Made by a program: the position numbers and the translations under genes. From Macrostomum hystrix (taxonomy: Eukaryota; Platyhelminthes; Macrostomidae), in assembly GCA_950097015.1 (NCBI GenBank), contig CATNEN010000002.1, forward strand, positions 5,177,001 to 5,241,000: a DNA stretch of 64,000 nt, written 5' to 3'. Positions within the stretch are counted from its first letter, which is position 1, and every line of letters starts with the position of its first letter. Shown in pieces: positions 39,261 through 50,590 of the stretch. A model generated the notes under the pieces. That model had not been told where the DNA came from. It worked only from the letters and a program-made list of their open reading frames with translations, and ran no database searches.

Positions 39261-39452
39261 ATGAATATCACAAAACAACAATATGGCAGCTTTGGGTATA
39301 GATATGAAAATGAATACGCACCAGTGAAAAGAGTTGTGCTAAGTAATAAGGAGATTCACGAGATTGTGCTGCAGTTTGAGACGGAAGATGGTGTTGGCGT
39401 TGATTTCAACGGTGAAGAGTTTGTATTGACGTTGATCATTGAGAGAATGTAA
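39261..39452 (+). pseudogene. Duplicated C-terminus of the minor capsid gene
   Basis: 63 codons, of which the last about 42 equal the C-terminus of the protein at 25283-26092 because the terminal repeat extends into that gene. The first 20 codons are unrelated and are not a jelly-roll. It ends with the same stop. Most likely a by-product of repeat extension and not a gene, though it starts with an ATG. Confidence 0.8.
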
Positions 39453-40132
39453 GCTGCCTAATGATTTCTGCAAAGTTATAGTAGCTGTCGTAGTCCTTTA
39501 TAATTGCTCCATACTTATGAAACCAGTGACTCTTAACTGCTAGATTAATATTAGGGACATTGATATCGACGTTGGGACAATATTTCTTCATGTACTCGCT
39601 GCATTCTTTTTTGCATTGGTACTTACTCTTGTAATTAGGCTCATGACTTTTGTAATAAGATCCTGGAGAGACGATTGGGAGCATTTTTAATAAGAATTTA
39701 ATTTTTTTTCGGAGGATGAGCACCCAAGGTTTGGGGTCTTGATTGGGATTTTAGTGCTAATTTGATTGTCTTGGCACGCTTTTTGCAGCTTCGCTATTTT
39801 GTGCATGATCTCTTAGGGAGTGGCTGCGATAATTTTTTTTGTCCAAGTTCAAAAACTGTAGAGACAGATTTTTTGGCGGGGGAACCTTGTTCCTTCAGCA
39901 AAGGTAATGGTTTGTGCAATAAGGAGGCTGCGATAATTTTTGTCCTAGATATTCAACTTACAAACTGATGTGGAATATTAAAAGTAGAGAAATTAGAATA
40001 TGGAGACGGAGTTTTTTAGAGAGAGGCGGGGACCCTTTTTCCTGATCTCTTCGGGAATAATAAAAGTAATGGTTTGTGGATAATGGAGGCTGCGATTATT
40101 TTTGTCCTAGAAGCCCCCTCTTGCATACTACT
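39321..40132 (-). repeat. Polinton right terminal inverted repeat
   Basis: Reverse copy of 24602-25414. The inner boundary is at CCAGTGAAAAGAG (39321), where the left copy continues into the capsid gene and the right copy into the minisatellite-side DNA. Confidence 0.95.
39436..39684 (-). CDS. Small Polinton TIR protein, right copy
   Basis: Mirror copy of the 82-residue gene at 25051-25299 with the same translation. Being within the inverted repeat, the two copies are expected to be kept identical by the way the ends are copied. Function unknown. Confidence 0.6.
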   Translation of the reverse strand: MLPIVSPGSYYKSHEPNYKSKYQCKKECSEYMKKYCPNVDINVPNINLAVKSHWFHKYGAIIKDYDSYYNFAEIIRQLTFSQ

Positions 40133-40138
40133 GTTCTG

Positions 40139-40412
40139 AGACTATTCTGCCTGTTAGCCCTGCCCACTGCTCGGCTTCTCGTGTCTGTCCTAGCTTCGCG
40201 CACTATTTCCTATCTTCGCCTCGCCGTGCCGTCATTGCTATTACTATTGTTGAGCTCCTGCACCTTATCTTTACTCTCTGCTTGTCGTGCATCCCAGTGC
40301 ACCACGATAATAAAGTGCTACCGCTACGCCACATATTGAACTGACTCTAAGACTGAACTGAACTCTAATTGTCGCCGCCACTGACTTCGGTCTTCGTCAT
40401 TTAATCGTCACA
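40139..40412 (+). repeat. Solo LTR, right part
   Basis: Second part of the LTR split by the Polinton. It holds an AATAAA polyadenylation-type signal near 40309, consistent with plus orientation, and ends at CGTCACA (40406-40412). Confidence 0.6.
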
Positions 40413-41214
40413 ATAATAATAACGGACTGTTTCATGACCTAATAAATAAATAAATAAATATGTCTTCGTAATAGTAGAGTTAAATATAGTTAACGTGAAC
40501 ATATTAAGATCACTTGTTACCTAATATGTGACACGAGTCAATCGTTATTTATAATTATAAATAGTTCCAAATGCCTAAGTTATAATCGAAACTAAAACTG
40601 AAGTTATAAAATAAATCATGAATCACTACAAACAAATAATTTATTTGAAAAAATAAGCCCACAAATATTTACTTGTTAGTAACATTTAGTTGCTTTTTAG
40701 AAATCTTTATATTATAATCCTTACTTTTAATCTTTGGATTTTTTATAAGCAAGAGCAGGCATTGTGTAGATTCAATGCGGTTAGAATCGAGCGAAAAGAG
40801 AATTCGGCGAATCGGGAGTAAACCTTGAGCTCGTTGGGACTTTAGCGCTGTTGTTGCTGTTTTGTCTTGTACCTAATCAAAGTATCACATTGAGAAATGT
40901 AATGACTGACCACTTCCAATCGTATTGTTGTCTTTGGGGATAAGAGAATCTCTGAGTAGACTTTGAAAAAAACTTTGTTGTTTTTCAAAGTACAAACTTC
41001 TCGTTTGCGAATACAGAACTTTATAGACATTTTACGATAGACAAAAATGTATAGTATGAGCACTGGCTGGGATCTGAGAACTGCGAGCACAAACGCTTTG
41101 ATGTCAAGCTTCGATTCCATCCCGCAAACTAGGCTTCAACCGTGCAGTCGACTACGCAGTCCTAGCTAGGGTTAGAGACTTGCGAAGCGCAAAATGAATT
41201 ATTTAAAATTTATA

Positions 41215-41747
41215 TGTTAAATTTGAAAATCAAATAAAAATGTATCATGCAGCAAGTTGGCGCCAATGAATATTTTATAGCAGAACATTCTCGAGCTTCG
41301 ACTTGAAAATTAACAGACTTTGCAGAAAGATTCTTTATCGACGAAAGATCTCTAACACACGTATATTGCACTGTCATCGGCATGTTTTTATCTTTAACTG
41401 TCCTGCCCACCTGGAGACTGTCCCTGGGACTCAGGTCCAGATAGGTGAACTGGAACACGAACGGATGGATCAGCCGGGACACGAGGCTGAAACGATGGAA
41501 TATGGTTCGCCAGTATCCTGGACGAACCCAGGATGCATCGCAGCTTTCTGGTTCGTGCTGTCTGTAGTAGTCAAACTTTACATTAACAGTTCTGGCTCAG
41601 AGCAAGCTCCTGATCGAATGTGCTGAAATTGATATCATGGAATAAAGTGCATTCCGGCCTTCTATGCTTGATCAACTTGAAACGAGGATACTCGCTTACC
41701 ATCAAAACAATGATAATCCATGCAGCTGGTAAACTTGGCTTAAACAT
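41215..41747 (-). pseudogene. Truncated MNNL-type paralog (copy D)
   Basis: Inverted sister of copy C. Signal-peptide exon at 41700-41747 and acceptor before 41622 are kept, but joining them meets a stop after about 14 codons because of the same lesion as in copy C. Further on there is an open frame with FQFTYLDLSPRDSLQVG and AKSVNFQVEAREC, then a stop. No DSL, stalk or membrane segment. Further internal loss in the middle of the module is visible relative to copy C. Confidence 0.72.
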
Positions 41748-42311
41748 CTCACCTCTGTGAGTTGATCAGCTTAGTCGACTGTGCTAATGCGATTCGTGAA
41801 GATAATTTAATGCATTTAACCACGCAGGTGTGGTTCAAGTCACACAAAAAAACAAAGCTACAAAGAAATTTGAATTGGTTTCACAGCTTTTTAATTTCGG
41901 AGTTTCATTATTTCGTAAATAAATTTCTTCTTCTTTAAGGATTATTCTTTCGTATTGTAGCGTTATTATTATTTTAAGTCGTTGAGTGTTTATTATTGGT
42001 TACTTTATTCACTTTATTAACAAAGAAAACGCAGAAAATTTAATAATATGACGGTTTCATAATCTTTTTATTGACATCAACTTGTAGAGTGAAAAATCAA
42101 ATGATAGGTATGTGGATTTAAAGAAATCGAAACATGCCATTTGTTATAATTGTTGTTAGTTAAGTAGCTGACCGCCTCAAGATTAAGCACGGATGAAGCT
42201 AAACAATGTCTTAATTAAAGCTAAGCTGCTTGCCACAAGAAGCTTTGTGTCTGGCTTCATTCGCGTGCTGGTTGAGGAGATTGCTTGCCGTAGGCAGAGT
42301 TGCTACTAAAC

Positions 42312-44851
42312 TCAGACTGCCCCTGCAACAGAGACCGCGGGATGAGCAGCTGCTGAGTCGGTGTAGCGAAGCTCCACTGACTCTGACGGAGGCTCTCTGT
42401 GAAGTCCGAGATGCCGATTTATTGTGTATGAGAATATCCGACCATATCCCCGAATAATCCCTGACTCGTCTGACACAATAGCGTTAATAATTTGTTTCCG
42501 CTGTGAAAAGGGGAATCGATCCCGAGGTCGATCCTCAAACCATACCGACTGAAACCGGCGAGTTTTCCGGGTACCATGAATACCATGGGAAGGACGGGGC
42601 GAGATATCTCGGCATTTCTTGAGCCCGATCTCTTTCTTAAGCTGTGGTGCCAGGGCACTGAGCTCTGGCACTGCACTGTTTGTGTGGACTTAAGAATGAC
42701 TTGAATTGCTCAAATTAGGCAACCCGTCTCTCTCTCTCCCTATCTTGCTATTGGTTAGCGAGCCACCCTCCCTCCTTTCAATCTCTACCCCCCAATGTAC
42801 ATCACGACTAGTTTTCCTATCTTTTTTACATGTACTTGTAAGTTGCTTACATTTAACCAATACACTGGAATCGAAAAGGCTCGTTGTCAGCCTATGGATG
42901 TCCATTGACGTCATGACATAAGCCTTAAATTGACATCTCATCTCGCCTATTCTTCTATTATTGGCCGCATTATCATTGTTTTATCTCACCTGCCGGATCT
43001 ATAAAGTTCTCGGTCATCCAGCGGATAATTCAGTACCCGAACATAAGGACGTCTGCCTGATCGCTTTTTGATGTGGACAATGAAGCCAACAACAACTGCT
43101 AGCATGACACACAGCACCAGAATGATAGTCCCTATCAGTGTCCAAGGTATCTGCGAGAGAGTGGAAACAGAACAAATTAAATTTATTATGATGGTTAGAA
43201 GTTAAAGAAGAGCTTACCGCCTGGAGGCTAATGCCTGCTTTTCTACTTCGCCCAGTGTTTAGAGCAGCAACAATTTTGCCTCTAGCATCAGCCACAGTTG
43301 ATGTTAAGGCTTCTGACGCTGATGTAGTTGCTATTCGAGTCACTAAACTGCTGGTTGAGACTTCCAGTTGCTTTGGCGTCACTTTTGCTATCCTTTTCGT
43401 TGACCGCGGGGTTGAAGCAGCTGTGGATTTGTACACCATGTGAGGCAAGTTTACCCAAGTCGATTTCGTTCGATCTTGTCTCGAAGTGGTTGATGGCGCG
43501 AGAGTCGATCGATGGGTTGTTGCAGATTGGATAGACGGTATCAGAGTAGCTGTGCCAGCAAACGTAGCCGAAGTGGTGATTTCCACTGGGCCAGTCTTCT
43601 CCGTTGTTTTCTGAACCTTCTGTTCTGTCGATTCGAAATTCATGCTCTTGCTAGTCAAAACGTTGCGCCGCTTCGACTCACTGGTGGTAGGCAGCGATAC
43701 TGTTCTAAATGATGAACCAGCAATGTTTGCTCTGTGAGACATTTCTGTTGATATTATTTTTGTAAAGTAGGCTGTTGAAATGAATGTTGTCGAAAAGGTG
43801 GCTATTGCGCTTGTTGTTGCTGTTGTAGTTGAGCTTGCTATTGTTGTTGCTGTTGTAGTTGAGCTTGCTATTGTTGTTGCTGGTGCAGTTGAGCTTGCTA
43901 TTGTTGTTGCTGGTGTAGTTGAGCTTGCTATTGTTGTTGCAGTTGCTGCCGAATGCTTTGTTAATGCTGCTGTTTCTGGCGCGGTGATTGTTGTTGTTGA
44001 CGCCGTGGTCCTTGAAGGCATTCTAGTCGAAGATTTTGTTGTTAAATATCTTGACAGACCTGCAGTTTTTAACGACGTTATAGACGCTGTTGTAATTGAA
44101 GCCGTTGTGGTTGACACTGTTGTCATCGAGGCAGCTGTCACTGATGATTTTATGATGCAGCTTTCACCGTGAGGCATGAACCCCTCAGGGCACACTCTCG
44201 AGCCGTCTCGGCTGCATGCGAATCGACTCGGGTCGCAGTGCACGGAGCAGCCCACCTGGTAATAGTTTGGTTGGCAGGTGATCCAAACTTCAAATCTCAG
44301 AGTGTGGCCCGAACAGCTCATTTCAAAGCTCTGCCGAGTCGAGTGTCTGCTCACCGTGTTGTTCGGAAACAGGGTCATGGACTGAACGCTGAGATTCTTC
44401 GACATTCCACACATTATGTTGGGTCCTGCAAATAAATCAAGGACTTTTATGTTCACCTGGATACTGTCACTGGGGCTCAGGTCCAGATTAGTGAAGCGGA
44501 ATATAGCCAGCCGCTTGCTATGGGGCGCGTAAAGCACCTGTCTTGTGAAGTCAGAATGGAAGTTTAATAGAAACTTGTTATGCGTGGAGGCTGAAACCAT
44601 GAAAGCTGGATCGCAGCGATTGTTGAACGAGTTACGATTGCAGTTTCTTGGTATGTGCCGTCTGTGGTCCACATACAATACATTAACAGTTCCAACTGTC
44701 GGCGCGGAGCAAGCTCCTGATCGAATGTACTGAAATCGATTTGGAATAAAGTGCGTTCGAGCCTGCTACTCTTGATCAACTTGAAGCCAGGATACTCGCT
44801 TACCATCAAACCAATGATAATCCATGTAGCTGGTAAAATTGGCTTCAACAT
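42312..44851 (-). CDS. DSL-domain protein with mucin-like stalk (gene B)
   Basis: Same four-exon structure as gene A: 44804-44851, 43218-44729, 42990-43150 and 42312-42396, all in frame, about 601 residues. Intron phases match gene A (0, 0, 2). It has the signal peptide, N-terminal Notch-ligand-like module (with HRRHIPRNCNRN and CDPAFMVSA), the DSL cysteine pattern (CQPNYYQVGCSVHC), a Ser/Thr/Ala stalk with about five fewer ten-residue repeats than A, a membrane span (PWTLIGTIILVLCVMLAVVV) and a short tail ending VAGAV. It diverges most from A in the N-terminal module before the DSL. Both copies are intact, which suggests both are under selection or that the duplication is recent. Confidence 0.8.
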
Positions 44852-45179
44852 CTCACCTCTTTGAATTGATCAGTTTAGTCGACTGTTCTAATGCGACTAG
44901 TGAAGCTTGTATTTTGTAGCGGCTTAAACACTTGCACTGACTACAAGGCCTTTGTGGCGATGTGTTTGTGAGCGAAGCCGATTATGTGGGTGATAATTTG
45001 TGTTATCTGCGTTGTTTGGTTCATACGCAGGTACTCGTACAGCAGCTAAAAAGTGTATCATTTTGCGGCATTGGTATAAACAATTGTGTGAATATTGAGG
45101 GAAGGCTAGCATTTGCACCACAGCAATGTCGCACATGACGCCTGCTTCATTGCGTGCACAAAATTCTATTGTGATAGCA

Positions 45180-46783
45180 CTTACTTACTTAACTTAGCGG
45201 CAGGGGGCCTCCATGACGGACGCAGCGAGGAGGCGGCTGTTGCCGCCCATATCGCTAACCCCTGGCAGCCAGACGGCCTCCAGCGAGGCGGTGCCGCTCA
45301 GGGTGGTCCGTCGGTCGGTTCCGCCGCGCGATCTTCCTCGCCATAGGCTGGGAAGAAATCAGCTCGGCCGGTATCCCGGAGGAAGTGGGCGAGCTGAGGG
45401 ATGTTCTCGGGCGAGCAGGCTTCGGCAAGAGTCGGTGCCGGCCCGAGGTGTTTTAGCCTAGCCCGGGTGAAGGCCGGGCAGTGGCAAATGAAATGCTCGG
45501 CGTTTTCACGGCCGGAGCAGCAGAAAGGACACGTTTCCTCAGGCACGTGGCCTTGGAGGTAGCGGTGTCTGGTGAAGCAGCCATGTCCCGAAAGGGCCAT
45601 GGTGACTGCTCTCAGGTCTCTGCGGTTTAGCCTGAGTAAGGCCTTACGCAGGTTACTAGAGGGGGTTGGCACCGCAGCCCTGGACTGGCGACAGTTCAGG
45701 GTGCTGGACCACCTCCTCCGGTGCTGGGTCTCCATCCAGTGGTTGATGCTGGAGTTGACAACGGAGGCGGGGATCGGGGATTCCGGGCCCGGGCCCATCA
45801 GGGAGCTGGCTGCTCCAGCCTTTGCAAGCTCGTCCGCCATCTCATTCCCTGTGAGCCCGGCGTGCCCAGGGATCCACATCAGCTCCACCTTGTTAGACTG
45901 CGCCAAACCGTTTAACTGGGTGTTGCAGTCCAAGGTGGTTCTGGAGCGAGAGGTGCAGCGACTGAGGGCCTTGAGGGCTGCTTGACTGTCGGAGTGAAAA
46001 AAGATCCTCCGACCAGCCAGCTGCCTCTGGCGCAGCTCAGCCGCACAGAAGCTGATGGCGAGCATTTCGTTTTGGAAAACGCTTGAGCTCTTGCCACAGT
46101 GTTGGGAGTGGGTCCAGAGGACCTCGCCACCCGAGGCGACGCACACCCCGAATCCCGATTTACCGTTCATCAGGGAGCCGTCAGTGTAACAGTGGACTGC
46201 GGGGTCATCCCAGCAGTCCTTTACCTCATTACGAGGGAAGATGCTGACTTTGTACCTGTGGCTCCGGAGTAAAGTGGCCGGGGCCCCGTCCGAAAGGATG
46301 GTGAGCCCTCCGCACTCGCCCAGAGTTTTCAGGCAGAGGTCAGAGTGGGGCAGAAGGGAGCGCTTCGAGAAGGCTCGCGAATTCTGGAAGGATACACCCG
46401 CATCAAGGAGACGACGGGTGGACTTTGCCGCTTCCCCCTTAACAAAAATGTCAATGGGTGTAGCGTTGAGGAAAGCGTTCATGCCTTCAAAGGGAGTGGA
46501 GGGTGGGGCGCCCAGCGTCATGCGACAGGCTCTGCCCTGCACCCTATAAAGCGCCTCCAGGTTTTTCTGGATGCTCATGGCACTGGCCCAGATGAGGCCA
46601 GCGTAAGCGACTGACGGTCTAATGATCGCCGTGTAAATCCACCAAAGGTTTTTGGGGGTTAGCCCCCAAGTGGTGCCCACGGCTCGCCTGACTTGCGCCA
46701 GAATGGCCAGGGCCCTCTTGGCCTTTGTGGTAATGTGCGGGGTCCAGTTAAGCCTATGGTCTAGCAGGATAGCAATAGCAAGG
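45180..46783 (-). mobile_element. 5'-truncated non-LTR retrotransposon
   Basis: 1.6 kb inserted into the right arm, flanked by the duplicated target ATTGTGATAGCA (45168-45179 and 46784-46795). The left arm keeps the empty site at about 9347-9358. The 3' end on the minus strand is a TAAG microsatellite-like tail and not poly(A). The frame (about 46783 down to 45298) encodes the C-terminal part of RT ([18 protein letters not shown]), an RNase H domain with [43 protein letters not shown] and [19 protein letters not shown], and a C-terminal CCHC-type finger [18 protein letters not shown]. An RNase H domain in a non-LTR element fits the I/Jockey-type groups. It is truncated at its 5' end, as usual for such insertions. 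Confidence 0.9.
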
Positions 46784-47157
46784 ATTGTGATAGCAAGAAT
46801 TTGTTGATCTGATCTGATCTGATCTGACAAGAACTTGTTGTCGAAACTTTGGTGCATAGTAAAGGCCGAGATATCGCCACGTGCTGTGCGAAAGGTTCAG
46901 AAAAAATTGTAGACAGTGAACTTTTAGACATAGAAACGCACTATACAATGCTTTGAGATTTCTAATTGAGAATATCAACTTTGAGTTAGTCTCATCTATC
47001 TATCTATCAAAAATGGCTGCAACTTGGATTTGAATTAAGGTTTGGCTCGGCTTAGCCGTGAATTCGCTGACAGTACGCGTACAGGAAGGCTTACATTGTC
47101 TATGGAGTCATGGAGTCTTGGATGAAGTCTATAGAGTACTTGAGAATGAGAATTTGC

Positions 47158-47979
47158 TCGCCACGCTGCCCCTCCCCTCCTGACCATGTACTTTTCATAC
47201 GTATGTTTCATTTTGTTGTATGCATGCCGTATATATAAAGCGGCAGTCACTTTAAATAAATAATATTGAACATGCTCATGTACGACTCGTAAATTTTCTA
47301 TTCGTCACCGCTATCAATGGTTTACGAATGTCTCTTCTAGTCTCATTAAATACTTTTGACGCAGCTAGAGGTACTATTTTATTATCAAGTTCAAAGCGAA
47401 TATGCATAAGAAACATGTTATAAAGCGCATTCAGAAAGTGAAAAGCCATGAGTGAAAAGAAGAGTAACGGAAGTACATACATCATTTATATTGCAATGTT
47501 TTAGAGTGTCGTCATGCAAAAACAGTAAGGTATAAGTTTTTATGAAAATGCAAAGCACGAAAATTAGTCCATATTTTGTCCCTGTCATGCCAGCTCTGCC
47601 AATCGTCTCTGCCAAGCCACCTGCGCGCCAGTCAGTCGTCCTAGTTGTGCCACCTCCGCCAGTCGTCCCTGCCATGCCACCTGCGCCAGTCGTCCGCGAT
47701 GCCACCTGCGCCAGTTGTCCCTGTCATGCCACCTCCGCCAGTCGACCATGTCTGCGCTTGAGATTCCACTGGCTCCTCCGAACATCCGAAAAATTCGTCA
47801 GTGTCGCACGCAGAACCAGTGTCCTGTTAGGTCGGATAAGTTGGAGGATAAGTAAGTCAGGAAAAGGTTGGGATTACTGACATTGGATGACAGTGATTGA
47901 CTATCGATAATAGTGATTGAAATTAGATAATCCAATTTTGGTGGACAGTCGTTGTTAGTGATTGATTATCGATAATACT
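47158..47979. other. Intergenic sequence with short Pro-rich repeat
   Basis: A TATA-like GTATATATAAAG lies at about 47229-47240. An imperfect repeat of GCCACCTGCGCCAGTCGTCC type (about 47600-47750) reads PPAPVV in one frame. I see no gene. Confidence 0.5.
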
Positions 47980-48091
47980 GATTGACAATCGACTGGGGTT
48001 ATTGATTGTACTGAGATAGGTAGATGTGTGTGCGTGAGAGAGAGACATTCAGAAAAAGAGAGAGTGGACAGACAAAACAGATTGTAACTAA
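47980..48091 (+). repeat. Direct repeat flanking the 13-bp satellite, left
   Basis: About 110 bases, containing GTGTGTGCGTGAGAGAGAG, repeated at 50345-50459 with small differences. Confidence 0.85.
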
Positions 48092-48140
48092 AAATGAATA
48101 ACGTGACTTTTAAACAGCAAAAATATAACATGAGGGTTCA

Positions 48141-50316
48141 TGAGGATGAGAATCTAGGATGAGAATCCAGTATGATAATCTAGGATGAGAATCTAGGATG
48201 AGAATCTAGGATGAGAATCTAGGATGAGAATCTAGGATGAGAATCTAGGATGAGAATCTAGGATGAGAATCTAGGATGAGAATCTAGGATGAGAATCTAG
48301 GATGAGAATCTAGGATGAGAATCCAGTAGGAGAATCTAGGATGAGAATCTAGCATGAGAATCTAGCATGAGAATCTAGGATGAGAATCTAGGATGAGAAT
48401 CTAGGATGAGAATCTGGGATGAGAATCTAGGATGAGAATCTAGGATGAGAATCTACGAGCCTAGGATGAGAATCTAGCATAAGAATCTAGGATGAGAATC
48501 TAGGATGAGAATCTAGGATGAAAATCTTGGATGAGAATCTAGGATGAGAATCTAGCATGAGAATCTAGGATGGGAATCTAGGATGAGAATCTAGGATGAG
48601 AATCTAGCATGAGAATCTAGCATGAGAATCTAGGATGAGAATCCAGGATGAGAATCTAGGATGAGAATCTAGGATGAGAATCTAGGATGAGAATCTAGGA
48701 TGAGAATCGAGGATGAGAATCTACGAGCGTAGGATGAGAATTAGCATGACAATCTAGGATGAGAATCTAGGATGAGAATCAAGGATGAGAATCTAGGATG
48801 AGAATCTTGGATGAGAATCTAGCATGAGAATCTAGGATGAGAATCTAGGATAAGAATCTAGGATGAAAATCTTGGATGAGAATCCAGAGTGAGAATCTAG
48901 GATGAGAATCTAGGATGAGAATCTAGGATGAGAATCTAGGATGAGAATCTGGGATGAGAATCTAGGATGAAAATCTAGGATGAGAATCTAGGATGAGAAT
49001 CTAGGATGAGAATCTAGGATGAGAATCTAGCATGAGAATCTAGGATGAGAATCTAGGATGAGAATCCAGTATGAGAATCTAGGATGAGAATCTAGGATGA
49101 GAATCTAGCATGAGAATCTAGGATGAGAATCGAGGATGAGAATCTACGAGCGTAGGATGAGAATCTAGGATGAGAATCTAGGATGAGAATCTAGGATGAG
49201 AATCTTGGATGAGAATCTAGGATGAGAATCTAGGATGAGAATCTTGGATGAGAATCTAGGATGAGAATCTTGGATTAGAATCTAGGATGAGAATCTAGGA
49301 TGAGAATCTAGCATGAGAATCTAGGATGAGAATCTAGGATGAGAATCTAGGATGAGAATCTAGGATGAGAATCTAGGATGAGAATCTAGGATGAGAATCT
49401 AGCATGAGAATCTAGGATGAGAATCTAGCATGAGAATTTAGGATAAGAATCTAGCATGAGAATCTAGGATGGGAATCTAGGATGAGAATCTAGGATGGGA
49501 ATCGAGCATGAGAATCTAGGATGAGAATCATGGATGAGAATCGAGGATGAGAATCTAGGATGAGAATCGAGGATGAGAATCAAGGATGAGAATCTAGGAT
49601 GAGAATCTAGGATGAGAATCTTGGATGGGAATCTAGGATGAGAATCTAGGATGAGAAACTAGGATGAGAATCTAGGATGAGAATCTAGGATGGGAATCTA
49701 GGATGAGAATCTAGGATGAGAATCTAGCATGAGAATCTAGGATGAGAATCTAGGATGAGAATCTAGGATGAGAATCTAGGATGAGAATCTAGGATGGGAA
49801 TCGAGCATGAGAATCTAGGATGAGAATCATGGATGAGAATCGAGGATGAGAATCTAGGATGAGAATCGAGGATGAGAATCAAGGATGAGAATCTAGGATG
49901 AGAATCTAGGATGAGAATCTTGGATGGGAATCTAGGATGAGAATCTAGGATGAGAAACTAGCATGAGAATCTAGGATGAGAATCTAGGATGGGAATCTAG
50001 GATGAGAATCTAGGATGAGAATCTAGCATGAGAATCTAGGATGAGAATCTAGGATGAGAATCTTGGATGGGAATCTAGGATGAGAATCTAGGATGAGAAA
50101 CTAGCATGAGAATCTAGGATGAGAATCTAGGATGGGAATCTAGGATGAGAATCTAGGATGAGAATCTAGCATGAGAATCTAGGATGAGAATCTAGGATGA
50201 GAATCTAGGATGAGAATCTAGGATGAGAATCCAGTATGAGAATCTAGGATGAGAATCCAGTATGAGAATCTAGCATGAGAATCTAGGATGAGAATCTAGG
50301 ATGAGAATCTAGGATA
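48141..50316 (+). repeat. 13-bp satellite array
   Basis: About 165 copies of GATGAGAATCTAG with scattered variants (CATGAG, TTGGATG, CGAGG, GGGAATC and ACGAGCGTAGG insertions). Variant-bearing blocks recur at an exact offset of 299 bases (49501 against 49800), which is 23 units, and at 143 bases (49920 against 50063), which is 11 units. It has no coding potential. Confidence 0.97.
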
Positions 50317-50344
50317 ATCGATGGATAATCGATGATCGATGATA

Positions 50345-50459
50345 TTGATTGATAATTGACTGGGGTTATTGATTGTACTGAGATAGGTAGATGTGTGTGC
50401 GTGAGAGAGAGCCATGGAGAAAAAGAGAAAGTGGACAGACAAAACATATTGTAACTAAC
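50345..50459 (+). repeat. Direct repeat flanking the 13-bp satellite, right
   Basis: Second copy of the 47980-48091 block. The satellite therefore lies between two direct repeats. Confidence 0.85.
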
Positions 50460-50590
50460 AGTGGGAAGGCTCGTCGCGCGCTCATTGGTTAGTTATGAAA
50501 AATCCTCTAACCCACTAACCGATAGCTACCGATTGTGCCACTGGCGCCGAATAGCTTCCGAATCTTAGTATTGCAGCTATTGAAAGTGCG

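Larger units (their letters stand above)
24602..40132 (+). mobile_element. Complete Polinton/Maverick
   Basis: 15,531 bp flanked by the 6-bp duplication GTTCTG (24596-24601 and 40133-40138). The ends are AGTAGTATGC... in inverted orientation. Inside are polymerase B, integrase, packaging ATPase, adenain-like protease and two capsid proteins, the hallmark Polinton set, with additional virion-type proteins. Every recognisable core gene is a full-length open frame without stops or frameshifts. Together with the nearly identical terminal repeats this points to a recent insertion. Arrangement: two leftward capsid genes, a rightward block (27432-31550), a leftward block (31576-37370) and a rightward block (37399-38803). 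Confidence 0.97.
40460..47157 (-). repeat. Right arm of large inverted duplication
   Basis: Reverse counterpart of 8990-14720, carrying copy D, gene B and the shared upstream flank. Interrupted by a non-LTR insertion (45180-46783). Homology stops at about 47157, next to CGCCACGCTGCC. Confidence 0.85.

Noticed and set aside
40842-41120. 92-residue minus-strand frame
   Set aside because: In the inverted copy at about 14040-14340 the frame is broken, so it is not conserved.
48141-50316. CRISPR-like array
   Set aside because: Units are contiguous 13-bp repeats without unique spacers, in a metazoan genome; it is a satellite.
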